The notes beneath the pieces were generated by a model, which saw nothing but the letters and a program-made list of their open reading frames with translations, was not told where the DNA came from and did not search any database. DNA of 39,401 bases, taken from CAXDRM01 sp963991775 (lineage in GTDB: Bacteria > Pseudomonadota > Alphaproteobacteria > Rickettsiales > JABIRX01). Both the position numbers and the translations under genes were made by a program. Shown in pieces: positions 25,135 to 33,667 of this stretch. Positions within the stretch are counted from its first letter, which is position 1. Every line of letters starts with the position of its first letter. The stretch is from positions 1 to 39,401 of the forward strand of contig CAXDRM010000004.1 in assembly GCA_963991775.1 (NCBI GenBank), read 5' to 3'.

Positions 25135-26181
25135 TTATTTATCTTTTTTAGCAGTAGTTTTTTTAGCTGCTGCTGCTTTCTTAGCTGGCTCTTTTTTTTC
25201 AGCGCTTGCTTTATCCGCTTTTTTAGCAGATTCCTTTTTTTCAGCAGTAGCTTTTTTTGGCTCAGCTTTAGCTTTAGGAGCGGCTTTTTTAGTTACAGCT
25301 TTAGTATCAGCTTCTGCCTTTTTTACTGGCTCAGCTTTTTTTACAGCAGGAGCTTTCTTTTTAACTTCAGTTTTTACCTCAGCTTCTTTGGTAACTGCTG
25401 TTTTATCTGAAGCTGCTACTTCTTTAGCTGCGTCATCAGCTGGCTTTTCAGTAGCTTTAACTTCTACAGCATTTTCTTGTTCAGCTGCTGGAGGAGTAAC
25501 TCTAAAATTAGATACAGCTTCTGCAAAAAGCTTACAGAAAAAAGCTGTAGCTTTAGCTGAATCATCATTACCAGCAATTGGATAATCAATATCATCTAAT
25601 GGCGCGTTTGTATCAACAATCGCAACAGTTGGAATATTTAATTTTGCTAATTCTTTTACAGCAATAGCTTCTTTTTTAGTATCAAAGACAATTGCAAGAT
25701 CAGGCTTGCCAACTAAATCTTTTATTCCACCAAGTGATTTATCAAGTTTTTCAAACTTTCTGCTTAATTGTAATTTTTCTTTTTTAGTAAGCTGTAATTC
25801 TGTATTTCCTAGATCTTCAGAAATTTGCTTAAGTGTTTTAATTGAGTTTGAAACAGTACTCCAATTAGTAAGCATACCACCCAACCAGCGGTAATTAACA
25901 TAAAATTGCTTACATTGTTCTGCATATTCTGCAATAACTGAAGCAGATTGTCTTTTAGTACCAATAAATAAAATTTTACCATTATTTTGCGCTACATTCG
26001 CAATAACTTGCAACGCGTTACCTAGCATTACATAGGTTTTGGTTAAATCAATAATATGTAAATCGCCTTTAGAACCATAAATGAAGGGAAGCATTTGTGG
26101 ATTCCAACGATTTTTTTTATGACCATAATGGATACCAGAATCCAACATTTGGCGAATTGTATATTCAGGAAGTTTAGACAT
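25135..26181 (-). CDS. rpsB: Ribosomal protein S2 with a long Lys/Ala-rich tail
   Basis: Small-subunit protein S2. The first 230 residues are a normal S2: LDSGIHYGHKKNRWNP, FIGTKRQSA, YRWLGGMLTNW, PDLAIVFDTKKEAIAVKEL and DTNAPLDDIDYPIAGNDDS. From about residue 231 to 348 there is a low-complexity tail made almost only of Lys, Ala, Glu, Pro, Thr and Val, with repeats such as PAKKA and EKKESAKK, resembling histone H1-like tails. Many alphaproteobacterial S2 proteins have some extension, but this one adds about half the core length. TGAGGT precedes ATG 26181 by 5 bases. First gene of the super-operon, read from the promoter at 26328-26356. Confidence 0.96.
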   Translation of the reverse strand: MSKLPEYTIRQMLDSGIHYGHKKNRWNPQMLPFIYGSKGDLHIIDLTKTYVMLGNALQVIANVAQNNGKILFIGTKRQSASVIAEYAEQCKQFYVNYRWLGGMLTNWSTVSNSIKTLKQISEDLGNTELQLTKKEKLQLSRKFEKLDKSLGGIKDLVGKPDLAIVFDTKKEAIAVKELAKLNIPTVAIVDTNAPLDDIDYPIAGNDDSAKATAFFCKLFAEAVSNFRVTPPAAEQENAVEVKATEKPADDAAKEVAASDKTAVTKEAEVKTEVKKKAPAVKKAEPVKKAEADTKAVTKKAAPKAKAEPKKATAEKKESAKKADKASAEKKEPAKKAAAAKKTTAKKDK

Positions 26182-26321
26182 TTTTACCTCAATTATTACC
26201 TGTTTTTAGTTATACAGCGGTGAAGACGGCTAGAGATCATCAATCATTGATGCACTAAATCCAGGATTGACTTCACCTGATTTATAAAAATCTACAGCTA
26301 TATTTTGCAGATTTTTTAAGA
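26182..26321 (-). promoter_or_regulatory. Structured leader RNA of rpsB-tsf
   Basis: The predicted 5' leader is about 140 bases. Within it GGTGAAG (26277-26271) pairs with CTTCACC (26225-26219), and inside that outer stem CATCAAT (26252-26246) pairs with ATTGATG (26244-26238) around a single central base, so 5 pairs with a 5-base loop is the realistic form. A closed outer stem with an inner hairpin upstream of rpsB would suit autoregulation by S2, as known in E. coli, but I do not recognise a specific described motif. Confidence 0.5.
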
Positions 26322-26327
26322 ATCAGC

Positions 26328-26356
26328 TTTATAACAAGGATTATCTTAAGTTTCAA
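26328..26356 (-). promoter_or_regulatory. Promoter of the rpsB operon
   Basis: On the minus strand TTGAAA (26356-26351), a 17-base spacer and TATAAA (26333-26328) form a strong sigma-70 type promoter. Transcription should start near 26321, about 140 bases before the rpsB ATG. Confidence 0.65.
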
Positions 26357-26395
26357 GGGGTTTATGGCAATTGCAAACAAAGCTTGTTGATGATA

Positions 26396-26746
26396 TTAAT
26401 CATCTGTTTCTAAAAGAGTTTTTTTGATCTCTTTTATAGCATCCAGTGAAGTATTTAGATTTACAAGGGAATTTTCTATTGATGATCTAAAACCTTGAAT
26501 TTGAGTTATAGTCTCTTCAAGCTCACTTATTTTAGTGTTTGCCTCTCTTTTGGTTTCAACTAACTTTCTTAGGTACATATTCTGTTTTTGAGCCTCAAAA
26601 ATCAGCTTTGCACCATGATAAGGATTTTTCAACTCTAAAAACTCGCCAATATCTGTTAAGCTTTTAAAATCAAACTCTTTAGCTAAATCCTCATAAAGTT
26701 CTCTTTGGTAAGGTTTCATCCACCTATATTTAGTGGTGTTATTCAT
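26396..26746 (-). CDS. Small coiled-coil protein of unknown function
   Basis: 116 residues, no signal peptide, no membrane segment. The N-terminal half (WMKPYQRELYEDLAKEFDFK, then SLTDIGEFLEL and NPYHGAKLIFEAQKQN) looks helical and globular. The C-terminal half, from about residue 60, is a coiled coil rich in Glu, Lys, Ile and Leu (ISELEETITQIQGFRSSIEN). I recognise no family. ATG 26746 is the only start. A TATAAT-like box (GGCATATAAT) lies about 15-20 bases upstream and two direct repeats (26801-26847) lie further upstream. It is separated from rpsB by the rpsB promoter and so is probably its own unit. Confidence 0.6.
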   Translation of the reverse strand: MNNTTKYRWMKPYQRELYEDLAKEFDFKSLTDIGEFLELKNPYHGAKLIFEAQKQNMYLRKLVETKREANTKISELEETITQIQGFRSSIENSLVNLNTSLDAIKEIKKTLLETDD

Positions 26747-26800
26747 TTAAATTATGAGAAATAAATTATATGCCACACTATTAGACAAAATAGCGCTGAA

Positions 26801-26847
26801 GTGCAACTAAATTTTTTTAACTGAAATAGTGTAACTAAACTTAACTG
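26801..26847. repeat. Two direct repeats upstream of the coiled-coil gene
   Basis: GTGCAACTAAA with TTAACTG (26801-26823) recurs as GTGTAACTAAAC with TTAACTG (26829-26847), and a partial third copy AGTGTAAA follows near 26856-26863. They lie 55-100 bases before the minus-strand gene and could be binding sites; this is inference only. Confidence 0.4.
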
Positions 26848-26871
26848 CTAAATGATAGTGTAAATTTTTGG

Positions 26872-26918
26872 AGAAAAAAAAAGAGACGAGCTAAAGGAGG
26901 TGGGAAAAACTCGTCTCT
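26872..26918 (-). terminator. Rho-independent terminator of rdgB
   Basis: On the minus strand AGAGACGAG (26918-26910) pairs perfectly with CTCGTCTCT (26890-26882), a 9-bp stem, followed by an uninterrupted run of nine T (26881-26873). It lies 30 bases after the rdgB stop. The 19-base loop contains CACCTCCTTT, identical to the anti-Shine-Dalgarno core of 16S rRNA. Confidence 0.88.
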
Positions 26919-26948
26919 GTATTTCGAATTATAACACGCATGTTGTAA

Positions 26949-27557
26949 TTATGCAACAGGTTTAAGCATTTTTTTTAACTTTTTTAAAGCACGGGCCCTA
27001 TGGCTATATTTTGCCTTTACATCTTGCGCCATTTCAGCAAAGGTAAGCGACTCATTTTCCGGGATAAATATAGGATCATAGCCAAAACCATTAGACCCTC
27101 TTGCAGGAAAAATAATTTTACCATAAACCTCTCCAGAGCAGCTATAATACTCATTTTTATCGACATAAAAACACAAAGAGCAAATAAACTTACCTGTAAC
27201 TTGATCAAAATTAATCTGTTTTTCTTTCAGCAAATTTTCTATTTTTTGCATAGCTAGCTTAAAATCTTTTTCTGGTCCTGCCCATCTTGCTGAATATATG
27301 CCAGGCTGGCCAGAAAGCTCAGTAACTGCTAAACCAGAATCATCAGCCAGAGCAGGGAGCCCAGTCTGCTCAGCATAGTATTTGGCCTTTAACTCAGCAT
27401 TAGCAGTAAAATCTGCACCTGTTTCTTCAGGCTCTTTAATCGTAAAAGAATTTGTATTAACACATTCAAGATCATACTCTTTAAAGAATTCTGCAAATTC
27501 TTTATATTTGCCCTGATTACCTGTTGCGATTAGAATTTTACGGTGCTGCTTGAACAT
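26949..27557 (-). CDS. rdgB: dITP/XTP pyrophosphatase (RdgB/HAM1)
   Basis: A house-cleaning enzyme that hydrolyses non-canonical purine triphosphates (dITP, XTP) to the monophosphate. 202 residues with the N-terminal ILIATGNQGKYKEFAEFF, the ALADDSGLAV and GQPGIYSARWAG blocks, and the C-terminal GSNGFGYDPIF and SHRARALKKL. All family motifs are present. It lies 12 bases after tRNA-Arg, read in the same direction, and ends at a strong terminator, so tRNA and rdgB may share a transcript. Confidence 0.96.
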   Translation of the reverse strand: MFKQHRKILIATGNQGKYKEFAEFFKEYDLECVNTNSFTIKEPEETGADFTANAELKAKYYAEQTGLPALADDSGLAVTELSGQPGIYSARWAGPEKDFKLAMQKIENLLKEKQINFDQVTGKFICSLCFYVDKNEYYSCSGEVYGKIIFPARGSNGFGYDPIFIPENESLTFAEMAQDVKAKYSHRARALKKLKKMLKPVA

Positions 27558-27569
27558 AATATATTGAAA

Positions 27570-27646
27570 TGGCGTGCCCGGAAGGATTCGAACCTTCGAC
27601 CCACAGCTTAGAAGGCTGTTGCTCTATCCAGCTGAGCTACGGGCAC
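27570..27646 (-). tRNA. tRNA-Arg (anticodon UCU)
   Basis: A 77-base gene with encoded CCA. The acceptor arms GTGCCCG and CGGGCAC pair perfectly. The D arm is AGCTCAGCTGGATAGAGC, the anticodon stem ACAGC/GCTGT carries the loop CTTCTAA (anticodon TCT), and the T arm is GAAGGTTCGAATCCTTC. It reads AGA and AGG, which are frequent Arg codons in AT-rich genomes. Confidence 0.96.
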
Positions 27647-27650
27647 CTAT

Positions 27651-27836
27651 GGCTCTATTGCAAACCAAAATCTCCTGGCGAAGGATTAGATTTTACAACA
27701 AATAGCTTATTGTAAAATCTAACCGAGCGTCGTCGAAAGAATGGCTGCGGTACTCAAGTACTATTTGTACGATCCGCTCCTCGCCATACTTTCTCCTAGT
27801 CCTTCATCCACGATCTTTCAGTTTTCAATAAGACCC
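27651..27836. repeat. Long imperfect palindromic element between tRNA-Arg and uvrD
   Basis: The outer ends, GGCTCTATTGCAAAC (27651-27665) and GTTTTCAATAAGACCC (27821-27836), are imperfect reverse complements. Inside, GGCGAAGGATTAGA matches the complement of TCCTAGTCCTTCATCC. A perfect 13-bp hairpin, TTAGATTTTACAA (27686-27698) with TTGTAAAATCTAA (27710-27722), and a second palindrome around GTACTATTTGTAC (27758-27770) are nested within. The core recurs at 37733-37745. The rest of this intergenic space (27837-27988) shows nothing I can identify. Confidence 0.7.
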
Positions 27837-27988
27837 AAATGAAATTTTTAGCATATTCCTTGATGAGACTATCTATGATCTTTGCTTGCTCTTAAATCAA
27901 AAGAGAACGCACAATATCATGATTAGAGCTAATCCCACGCAGCTGAAAATACAGAAAGCTATAATCTTTTCAAGATAATTAATGCCAT

Positions 27989-30121
27989 TTACGAAATCTT
28001 CTTTAGAGTTTTGGCTGTTACAAATCTGGTTTTACCAGAATTAAAGCTGATTTCCGCTACATCGCCGATGATGGTTTTTACCTGCCCCTCACCGAAATTT
28101 TCGTGAATCACCTTATCTGTCACAGAAAATTTAGCCTTGTAAAGTGATTTACTCACACCAATAGAAGCTCTAGTTTTTTGCTGCTGCTTAATATTATAAT
28201 TAACACCACCATTTCCAATATAACTGATACTTTCTTGCGGCAATTCCTGTAAAAATTTTGAAGGTATTGAAGCCTGCCAACGATTATACATTCTACGATT
28301 ACTAGCATAGCTAATATATAATCTGGTTTTAGCACGCGTAATACCAACATAAGCTAAACGACGCTCTTCCTCCAATCCCTTATTACCAGATTCATCAATA
28401 CTTCTTTGATGAGGAAATACTCCTTCTTCCCAACCAGCTAAAAATACCGCCTCATACTCTAAGCCCTTAGCAGCATGCAAAGTAGAAATAGTGACATTAT
28501 TATTTTCTTGCTCTTGCTGCAACTCACTAACTAAACCTACATGATCTAAAAAATCCTGAATATTAGCAAAATCATATAAAGACTCACAAAATTCTTTGAT
28601 ATTCTCCAATTTCGCGTCACTATTATGCTGAGCATCATCTTTGAGATATTGCTCATAGGAAGTTTGCGCTATTAAATGTTCAGCCAACTCTTTTAAAGGA
28701 ACTTGCTGCATAATATTACGACATGAATCTATCACAGCTAAAAACTCAGTTAAACCAGCTAAAGTTTTACCCGTACAAAGCTTTTTACTGCAAAACTCTC
28801 TAATTGCCGCAATTATAGTAATACCATGCTCACGTGCATAATTATTAACCTTGTTAAAACTTGCTGCACCAACTGCTCTTTTGGGAACATTAATAATACG
28901 CTCAATTGCTAAAAGATCATTATCACCTAGAACTACCCTTAAATAGGCAATTAAATCTTTAATTTCTTTTCTTTCATAGAATCTTAAACCACCAACAACC
29001 TTATAAGGTGTAGCATTAGCAATTAAAGCTTCCTCCAATGATCTAGTTTGAAAAAAAGCTCTTACTAAAATTGCCATCTCATTGTAAGGAATGCCCTTAA
29101 TTTTAAGCAATTCTATTTCTTCAAGAATACGCTTGCTCTCAGCTCGGTCATCCCAATTAGCAATTATCTTAACTTTTTCTCCTGATGTTTCAGCAGTACG
29201 CAACACCTTGCTATGACGTGATTTATTTTGTGCAATTAAAGTACTAGCCGCATTCAAAATATGCTTGGTAGAACGATAATTATCTTCCAATTTAACAATT
29301 TGTGCACCTGTAAAATCATGCTCAAAACGCAGTATATTTTCTACCTCTGCGCCACGAAACGCATAAATAGATTGATCATCATCACCAACGCAACAAATAT
29401 TATTATGACCTTGCGCTAATAATCTTAACCATAAATATTGCGCTGTATTAGTATCTTGATATTCATCAACTAAAATATACTTAAAACGATTAGTGTAGAT
29501 TTGTTGAATCTGAGGCTGATCACGTAAAATTCTGATTACATGCAAAATTAAATCACCAAAGTCACATGAATTGGCGCGCAATAATTCACTTTGATAAATA
29601 TTGTAAATTTCTTTTACTTGGTTATGAAAATCGCTATTAAAGTGAGCAGGGAAGTTATTATCATCATGATAATAGGCTTTATCTTTCCATAAAGAAATTT
29701 GCTGTAATACAGCTTTAGGGTTTAGCTTATCAGTATCATAGCCAGAATTAGTAATAATATTTTTAAGCAAACGTAATTGATCATCACTATCGATAATTAC
29801 AAAATTACTATTTAAACCTACATATTCAGCATTGCTCCTTAAAATCTTTGCCGATATTGAATGAAATGTACCTAGATACATGCTAGATACATCATAGCCT
29901 AAAATATTAGCAACACGTTGCTGCATTTCTTTAGCTGCCTTGTTGGTAAAAGTTACTGCTAAAATTTCGCCAGCCAAAGCAGTTTTGCTGCTAATTAACT
30001 CGGCAATACGATAAGTTAAAACTCGAGTTTTACCCGTGCCTGCACCTGCTAAAATTAACAAAGGGCCTTCGAGGCACGATATGGCTTGTTGCTGTGCTGC
30101 GTTATGTTGTGCTTGTTGCAT
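27989..30121 (-). CDS. uvrD: UvrD/PcrA-type superfamily 1 DNA helicase
   Basis: An ATP-dependent 3'-5' helicase of nucleotide-excision and mismatch repair. 710 residues with Walker A AGAGTGKT (25-32), motif II VDEYQDTN, GDDDQSIYAFRGA, the LEDNYRST block, ISTLHAAKGLEYEAVF and YVGITRAKTRLYIS. The C-terminal 50 residues form a Tudor-like domain (GEGQVKTIIGDVAEISF), as in PcrA/UvrD. ATG 30121. Transcribed alone; no obvious terminator before the repeat element. Confidence 0.95.
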   Translation of the reverse strand: MQQAQHNAAQQQAISCLEGPLLILAGAGTGKTRVLTYRIAELISSKTALAGEILAVTFTNKAAKEMQQRVANILGYDVSSMYLGTFHSISAKILRSNAEYVGLNSNFVIIDSDDQLRLLKNIITNSGYDTDKLNPKAVLQQISLWKDKAYYHDDNNFPAHFNSDFHNQVKEIYNIYQSELLRANSCDFGDLILHVIRILRDQPQIQQIYTNRFKYILVDEYQDTNTAQYLWLRLLAQGHNNICCVGDDDQSIYAFRGAEVENILRFEHDFTGAQIVKLEDNYRSTKHILNAASTLIAQNKSRHSKVLRTAETSGEKVKIIANWDDRAESKRILEEIELLKIKGIPYNEMAILVRAFFQTRSLEEALIANATPYKVVGGLRFYERKEIKDLIAYLRVVLGDNDLLAIERIINVPKRAVGAASFNKVNNYAREHGITIIAAIREFCSKKLCTGKTLAGLTEFLAVIDSCRNIMQQVPLKELAEHLIAQTSYEQYLKDDAQHNSDAKLENIKEFCESLYDFANIQDFLDHVGLVSELQQEQENNNVTISTLHAAKGLEYEAVFLAGWEEGVFPHQRSIDESGNKGLEEERRLAYVGITRAKTRLYISYASNRRMYNRWQASIPSKFLQELPQESISYIGNGGVNYNIKQQQKTRASIGVSKSLYKAKFSVTDKVIHENFGEGQVKTIIGDVAEISFNSGKTRFVTAKTLKKIS

Positions 30122-30268
30122 AATATTTTGGAATTTTTAGACTGATAAAATATATAATGTTTACTTATAACTAGCAAAATATTCTTTTCAGAAAAGAAAC
30201 TGTTTTTATATTGCTTATGAAATTTTAATCTGACAAAATAATTGCATTATGATTTGTATAAAAAATAA

Positions 30269-33019
30269 ATGATCTCGCTCCAAAAGAAACATACTATTGC
30301 AATTATTATTTTCTTAATTTTGGCGCAGATCCTTTTTGCTTTTAGCCGTTTTAATAGTATCGGCGGGAATAAGGAATCAGTAGCAAAAAAAATATCTGAA
30401 AAAATTTCAGCAGAAATTGAAATTAAGGGTAGAGTAAAAATATCTTTTTTTCCTTTTCCGCATGTACAAGTTACCCATTTTAGAGCCAATAATATAGCCA
30501 TTGGTCCCCACACTGTTAATGTGCGCTCACCGGAATTGCGAGCTTATGTTGACTTATTTGATTTAATGACTGGTAAAATTGATGTTAAGAAAACTATTTT
30601 TAAAAACTCACGCTTAGATCTTGTATTATTTAATAACCAGCAATATGAGACAACAACAGAAGCACCTAATGATAATGATGTTTTAGACTTACAAAATATC
30701 GAATTTGTGAATTCTGGCTTAAGCATCTTAAATAAAAACAATGAATTGGTAGTAGGCTATAGCGACTTAAATGCTCAACTATACTCATATGATGATCTTT
30801 CAGTTCGCGCTAGTTTTAAATCAGCGATTGATCAATTTAAACTTAATTTCAAACTCAGCCAGGATACAGAAGGTCAACAGCACCTTAATCTTAACGCTAG
30901 TTTTTCTGATAGTAGGTTAATAGTAGCGCATCAATATAAAGGCAAAAATGGCATGGGCAGTGTAGAAATTTCTGGGGTAGATTTGCAAAAGTTTATCTTT
31001 AATAATATCTCTAGCCAATGGTTTTTATTCCCTGATAATAAAGGTTTAGAATTTTTTACTAATATAAGCTATGAAGTTTCTGACGATCAAATTTTGATTA
31101 GACAGGCAGAAATTGATAGCCAGAACGTTGAAGGAAGCTTTTCTGGCTCAATTAATAATGTAGATAAAACAGGTAGTCTTAACTTTAATCTTAACAAGTT
31201 AGATATTAATTCTCTTTTAACCACTCACAAAAAAGCTTTCATTGCTGAAGAGATGGCATATCTAGATCTTGGCACTGATAATGCAAGTTTTTTTAGCTTA
31301 TTTGACTATGATATTGTTACTACTGGAAAAATAGATAGCTTCATTACACAAGATACTAAAATAGGACCAATCAATCTTGACCTAACTATTGAAGATGGTG
31401 AAAGGCCTAGAGTCAAAGATTTAAGCTTTAAATTAACAGATAATGATCATCATAAAATATCAGGCTTTTATCAAAAACAAGAGACTGATGCAGGTAAAAT
31501 AAAACATAGTTTTTTAGGTAATATTAGATCAAAAGGGTCAAACCTTAAAGAAACTATAAAAAAAGCCTTTCCTGAAATTACCTTTGCTGATTATCAAGAA
31601 AATAATGATTTTGAATTTGCTGCAAATTTCGAGCTTAAAGATAATGTTTTTAATATTAATAATATTATAGGAAAAATATCAGAGGCAGATGTGGCTGGTG
31701 ATATAATTTGGAATAGCATATCAAGTGATAAATCAGCACTTAATTTGTTTTTTAATCGCTTTAATTTTGACAAATATTTTTTGCTAAATGACAAAGATCA
31801 GACTAGGCATATTGTACATTATATCTATGAAAATATCGCTATCAGAGAAAATAATGCCTCTTTGCTACAAAATTTCTTGTGGCTAAGAAATATTTTTAAC
31901 AGCAGCGAATTTAACATCGAATTTTACAATAGCGTTTTTAATCGTAATGAGCTCGGTAAAATCACCATACAAGGTGTTTTAGATCATCGTGTTATGCATC
32001 TAGATAAATTTAACATTCAGGGAAAAGGTAATGATTTCAATTTAAGTTTTTCTGCTAATCTAGATGAAAAGCAACCCAATTTCTTTTTAGTTTTTGAAGG
32101 GGAAGCTGCTGATTTAACCTTTTTAAATTATCACCAAGATAGCTATAAATTCAAGCCTTGGTCTAGAGATTTATTTGTTTTTCCAAATTTCAACAATGTA
32201 ATATTTAAAGCTAGGTCTGATATTAAAAATTTACGTTATAGCGAGATCTTCCTTAAAAGTTTAAATGCAGAAATTTCTGCTGATCAAAATTATATAAATA
32301 TTGATAATTTTTCAGGTGAAATTGATGATGGTAAATATAATGTGACAGGTTCATTCATAATGGATGGCTTGCCTACATTGAGTATCGCTTACCAATTTGA
32401 AAATTTTAATATTGGAAATTTTAGTAATTTTCTTTTTGGTATAGATAATTTTTCTGCCAATACTAATTTAAGCGGTTCGCTGACCACATATGGTAATACA
32501 CCTTTTATTATGGTGAAGCATATTGATTCAAAAAATAAATTTAATATGACCAATCTGCGCTTTAAAAATTTTGATATAGCAGCAACACTGCAAGAATTTG
32601 CTAATTTTAGTAAAGATCCACATAATACTTTTGGGAACGGTGTAGAAGAAGTGCTGCTTTCAAGAGGCTCAACTGCCTTTCCAAGCTTGAGCGGCGAGAT
32701 CAATATCCAGCGAGGAATAGCAGTATTAGATAATACTAAATTAAAATTAGATAATTTGCTTACATCATCTGTGGGCAAAATTGATTTTGAAAATGCGCAA
32801 CTTAAAATAAATTCTGTTATTGCCTTTCCAGTGCGTTATAAGGTTAAAAACTCTATTAAAGCTTCACCGGTTAAACTAACTAATAGCTTGCATGGACAAT
32901 TTCATAATTTACAAAGTGATTATAATTTAGAGCAGTTAAAAAATCTGGTAAAAAACCTTAAAACTTTATATATTGGCACCTATGAACAAATTAAGGATTT
33001 AAGAGAAGCTAATGAGTGA
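30269..33019 (+). CDS. AsmA-family envelope protein
   Basis: A 916-residue protein with one N-terminal membrane anchor (about residues 9-25) followed by an AsmA-type start: KISAEIEIKGRVKISFFPFP and HVQVTHFRANN. The rest is a long beta-rich periplasmic region ending in an AsmA-like C-terminal domain (GEINIQRGIAVLDNTKLKLD and SVGKIDFENAQLKINSVIAF). AsmA-like proteins are thought to bridge the periplasm and move phospholipids to the outer membrane. It overlaps the YfgM-like gene by 8 bases, so it belongs to the bamB-der unit. Confidence 0.85.
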   Translation: MISLQKKHTIAIIIFLILAQILFAFSRFNSIGGNKESVAKKISEKISAEIEIKGRVKISFFPFPHVQVTHFRANNIAIGPHTVNVRSPELRAYVDLFDLMTGKIDVKKTIFKNSRLDLVLFNNQQYETTTEAPNDNDVLDLQNIEFVNSGLSILNKNNELVVGYSDLNAQLYSYDDLSVRASFKSAIDQFKLNFKLSQDTEGQQHLNLNASFSDSRLIVAHQYKGKNGMGSVEISGVDLQKFIFNNISSQWFLFPDNKGLEFFTNISYEVSDDQILIRQAEIDSQNVEGSFSGSINNVDKTGSLNFNLNKLDINSLLTTHKKAFIAEEMAYLDLGTDNASFFSLFDYDIVTTGKIDSFITQDTKIGPINLDLTIEDGERPRVKDLSFKLTDNDHHKISGFYQKQETDAGKIKHSFLGNIRSKGSNLKETIKKAFPEITFADYQENNDFEFAANFELKDNVFNINNIIGKISEADVAGDIIWNSISSDKSALNLFFNRFNFDKYFLLNDKDQTRHIVHYIYENIAIRENNASLLQNFLWLRNIFNSSEFNIEFYNSVFNRNELGKITIQGVLDHRVMHLDKFNIQGKGNDFNLSFSANLDEKQPNFFLVFEGEAADLTFLNYHQDSYKFKPWSRDLFVFPNFNNVIFKARSDIKNLRYSEIFLKSLNAEISADQNYINIDNFSGEIDDGKYNVTGSFIMDGLPTLSIAYQFENFNIGNFSNFLFGIDNFSANTNLSGSLTTYGNTPFIMVKHIDSKNKFNMTNLRFKNFDIAATLQEFANFSKDPHNTFGNGVEEVLLSRGSTAFPSLSGEINIQRGIAVLDNTKLKLDNLLTSSVGKIDFENAQLKINSVIAFPVRYKVKNSIKASPVKLTNSLHGQFHNLQSDYNLEQLKNLVKNLKTLYIGTYEQIKDLREANE

Positions 33020-33665
33020 TCTTTTTGAAGAAATTAGAGGTGATCTATATAGAGCTAAATACCAACAAATCTGGGAGAAATATGGCAAATATTTCTTAGG
33101 AGGATTAGCCGTTGCCGTTATACTACTCACTGCCTTTTTTGTGCAGCAAAATTACCAACTAAATCAAAATAAAAAAAATTCAGCACAATTATATGGCTTA
33201 GCAAAAGCTTTAGATGCTGATAATTACAACCAAGCTAATAATTTTTTAGCAATATTAGAAGATAAGGCAAAAGGGCATCATAAAACGATAGCTTTGCTTA
33301 AAAAAGCTGATACAGAGTTAAAAAACAGCAATATTAGCAATGCTTATAATATCGTAGAACAGCTTTGGTCTAATCAAGCTAATTATAAACCTCACCGTGA
33401 TTTAGCCGAATTAATACTAAATTACATAATTTTTCGTTATCCTGACGATCAACAAGATAGCGAAAAAATAGCTGTGGCGCTAAATAAGACTAATATATTT
33501 TATCCTAATATTATTGAAATTAGAGCTATGGCACTTTTTAACAGAGCTGAATATAAAGCTGCCCAAGCTGAACTAGCTAAAATTATTAATGATCCTCATT
33601 TGGCTGCTGATAAAAAAGCTTTTGCTGAAGAGATTAATAATTTAATCGAGACTCAAAATAGCTAA
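33012..33665 (+). CDS. YfgM-like membrane protein with TPR-like domain
   Basis: 217 residues: a short cytoplasmic N-terminus (MSDLFEEIRGDLYRAKYQQI), one membrane segment (about 28-45) and a helical periplasmic domain with TPR-like pairs. This architecture and the position directly before bamB and der match YfgM of gammaproteobacteria and the DUF2659-type proteins of rickettsiae. YfgM binds the SecYEG/PpiD complex in E. coli; whether this distant relative does so is not shown by the sequence. ATG 33012 overlaps the AsmA-like gene. Confidence 0.78.
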   Translation: MSDLFEEIRGDLYRAKYQQIWEKYGKYFLGGLAVAVILLTAFFVQQNYQLNQNKKNSAQLYGLAKALDADNYNQANNFLAILEDKAKGHHKTIALLKKADTELKNSNISNAYNIVEQLWSNQANYKPHRDLAELILNYIIFRYPDDQQDSEKIAVALNKTNIFYPNIIEIRAMALFNRAEYKAAQAELAKIINDPHLAADKKAFAEEINNLIETQNS

Positions 33666-33667
33666 GC

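Noticed and set aside
25052..25585. Plus-strand open frame of 177 codons opposite tsf and rpsB
   Set aside because: It is antisense to the Lys/Ala-rich S2 tail, whose biased codons leave the opposite strand open and produce an Ala/Phe/Ser-rich low-complexity protein; there is no signal for expression.
26891..26945. A perfect Shine-Dalgarno sequence (AAAGGAGGTG) on the plus strand
   Set aside because: It lies in the loop of the rdgB terminator and no start codon at proper spacing opens a frame of useful length, so it is not a ribosome binding site.
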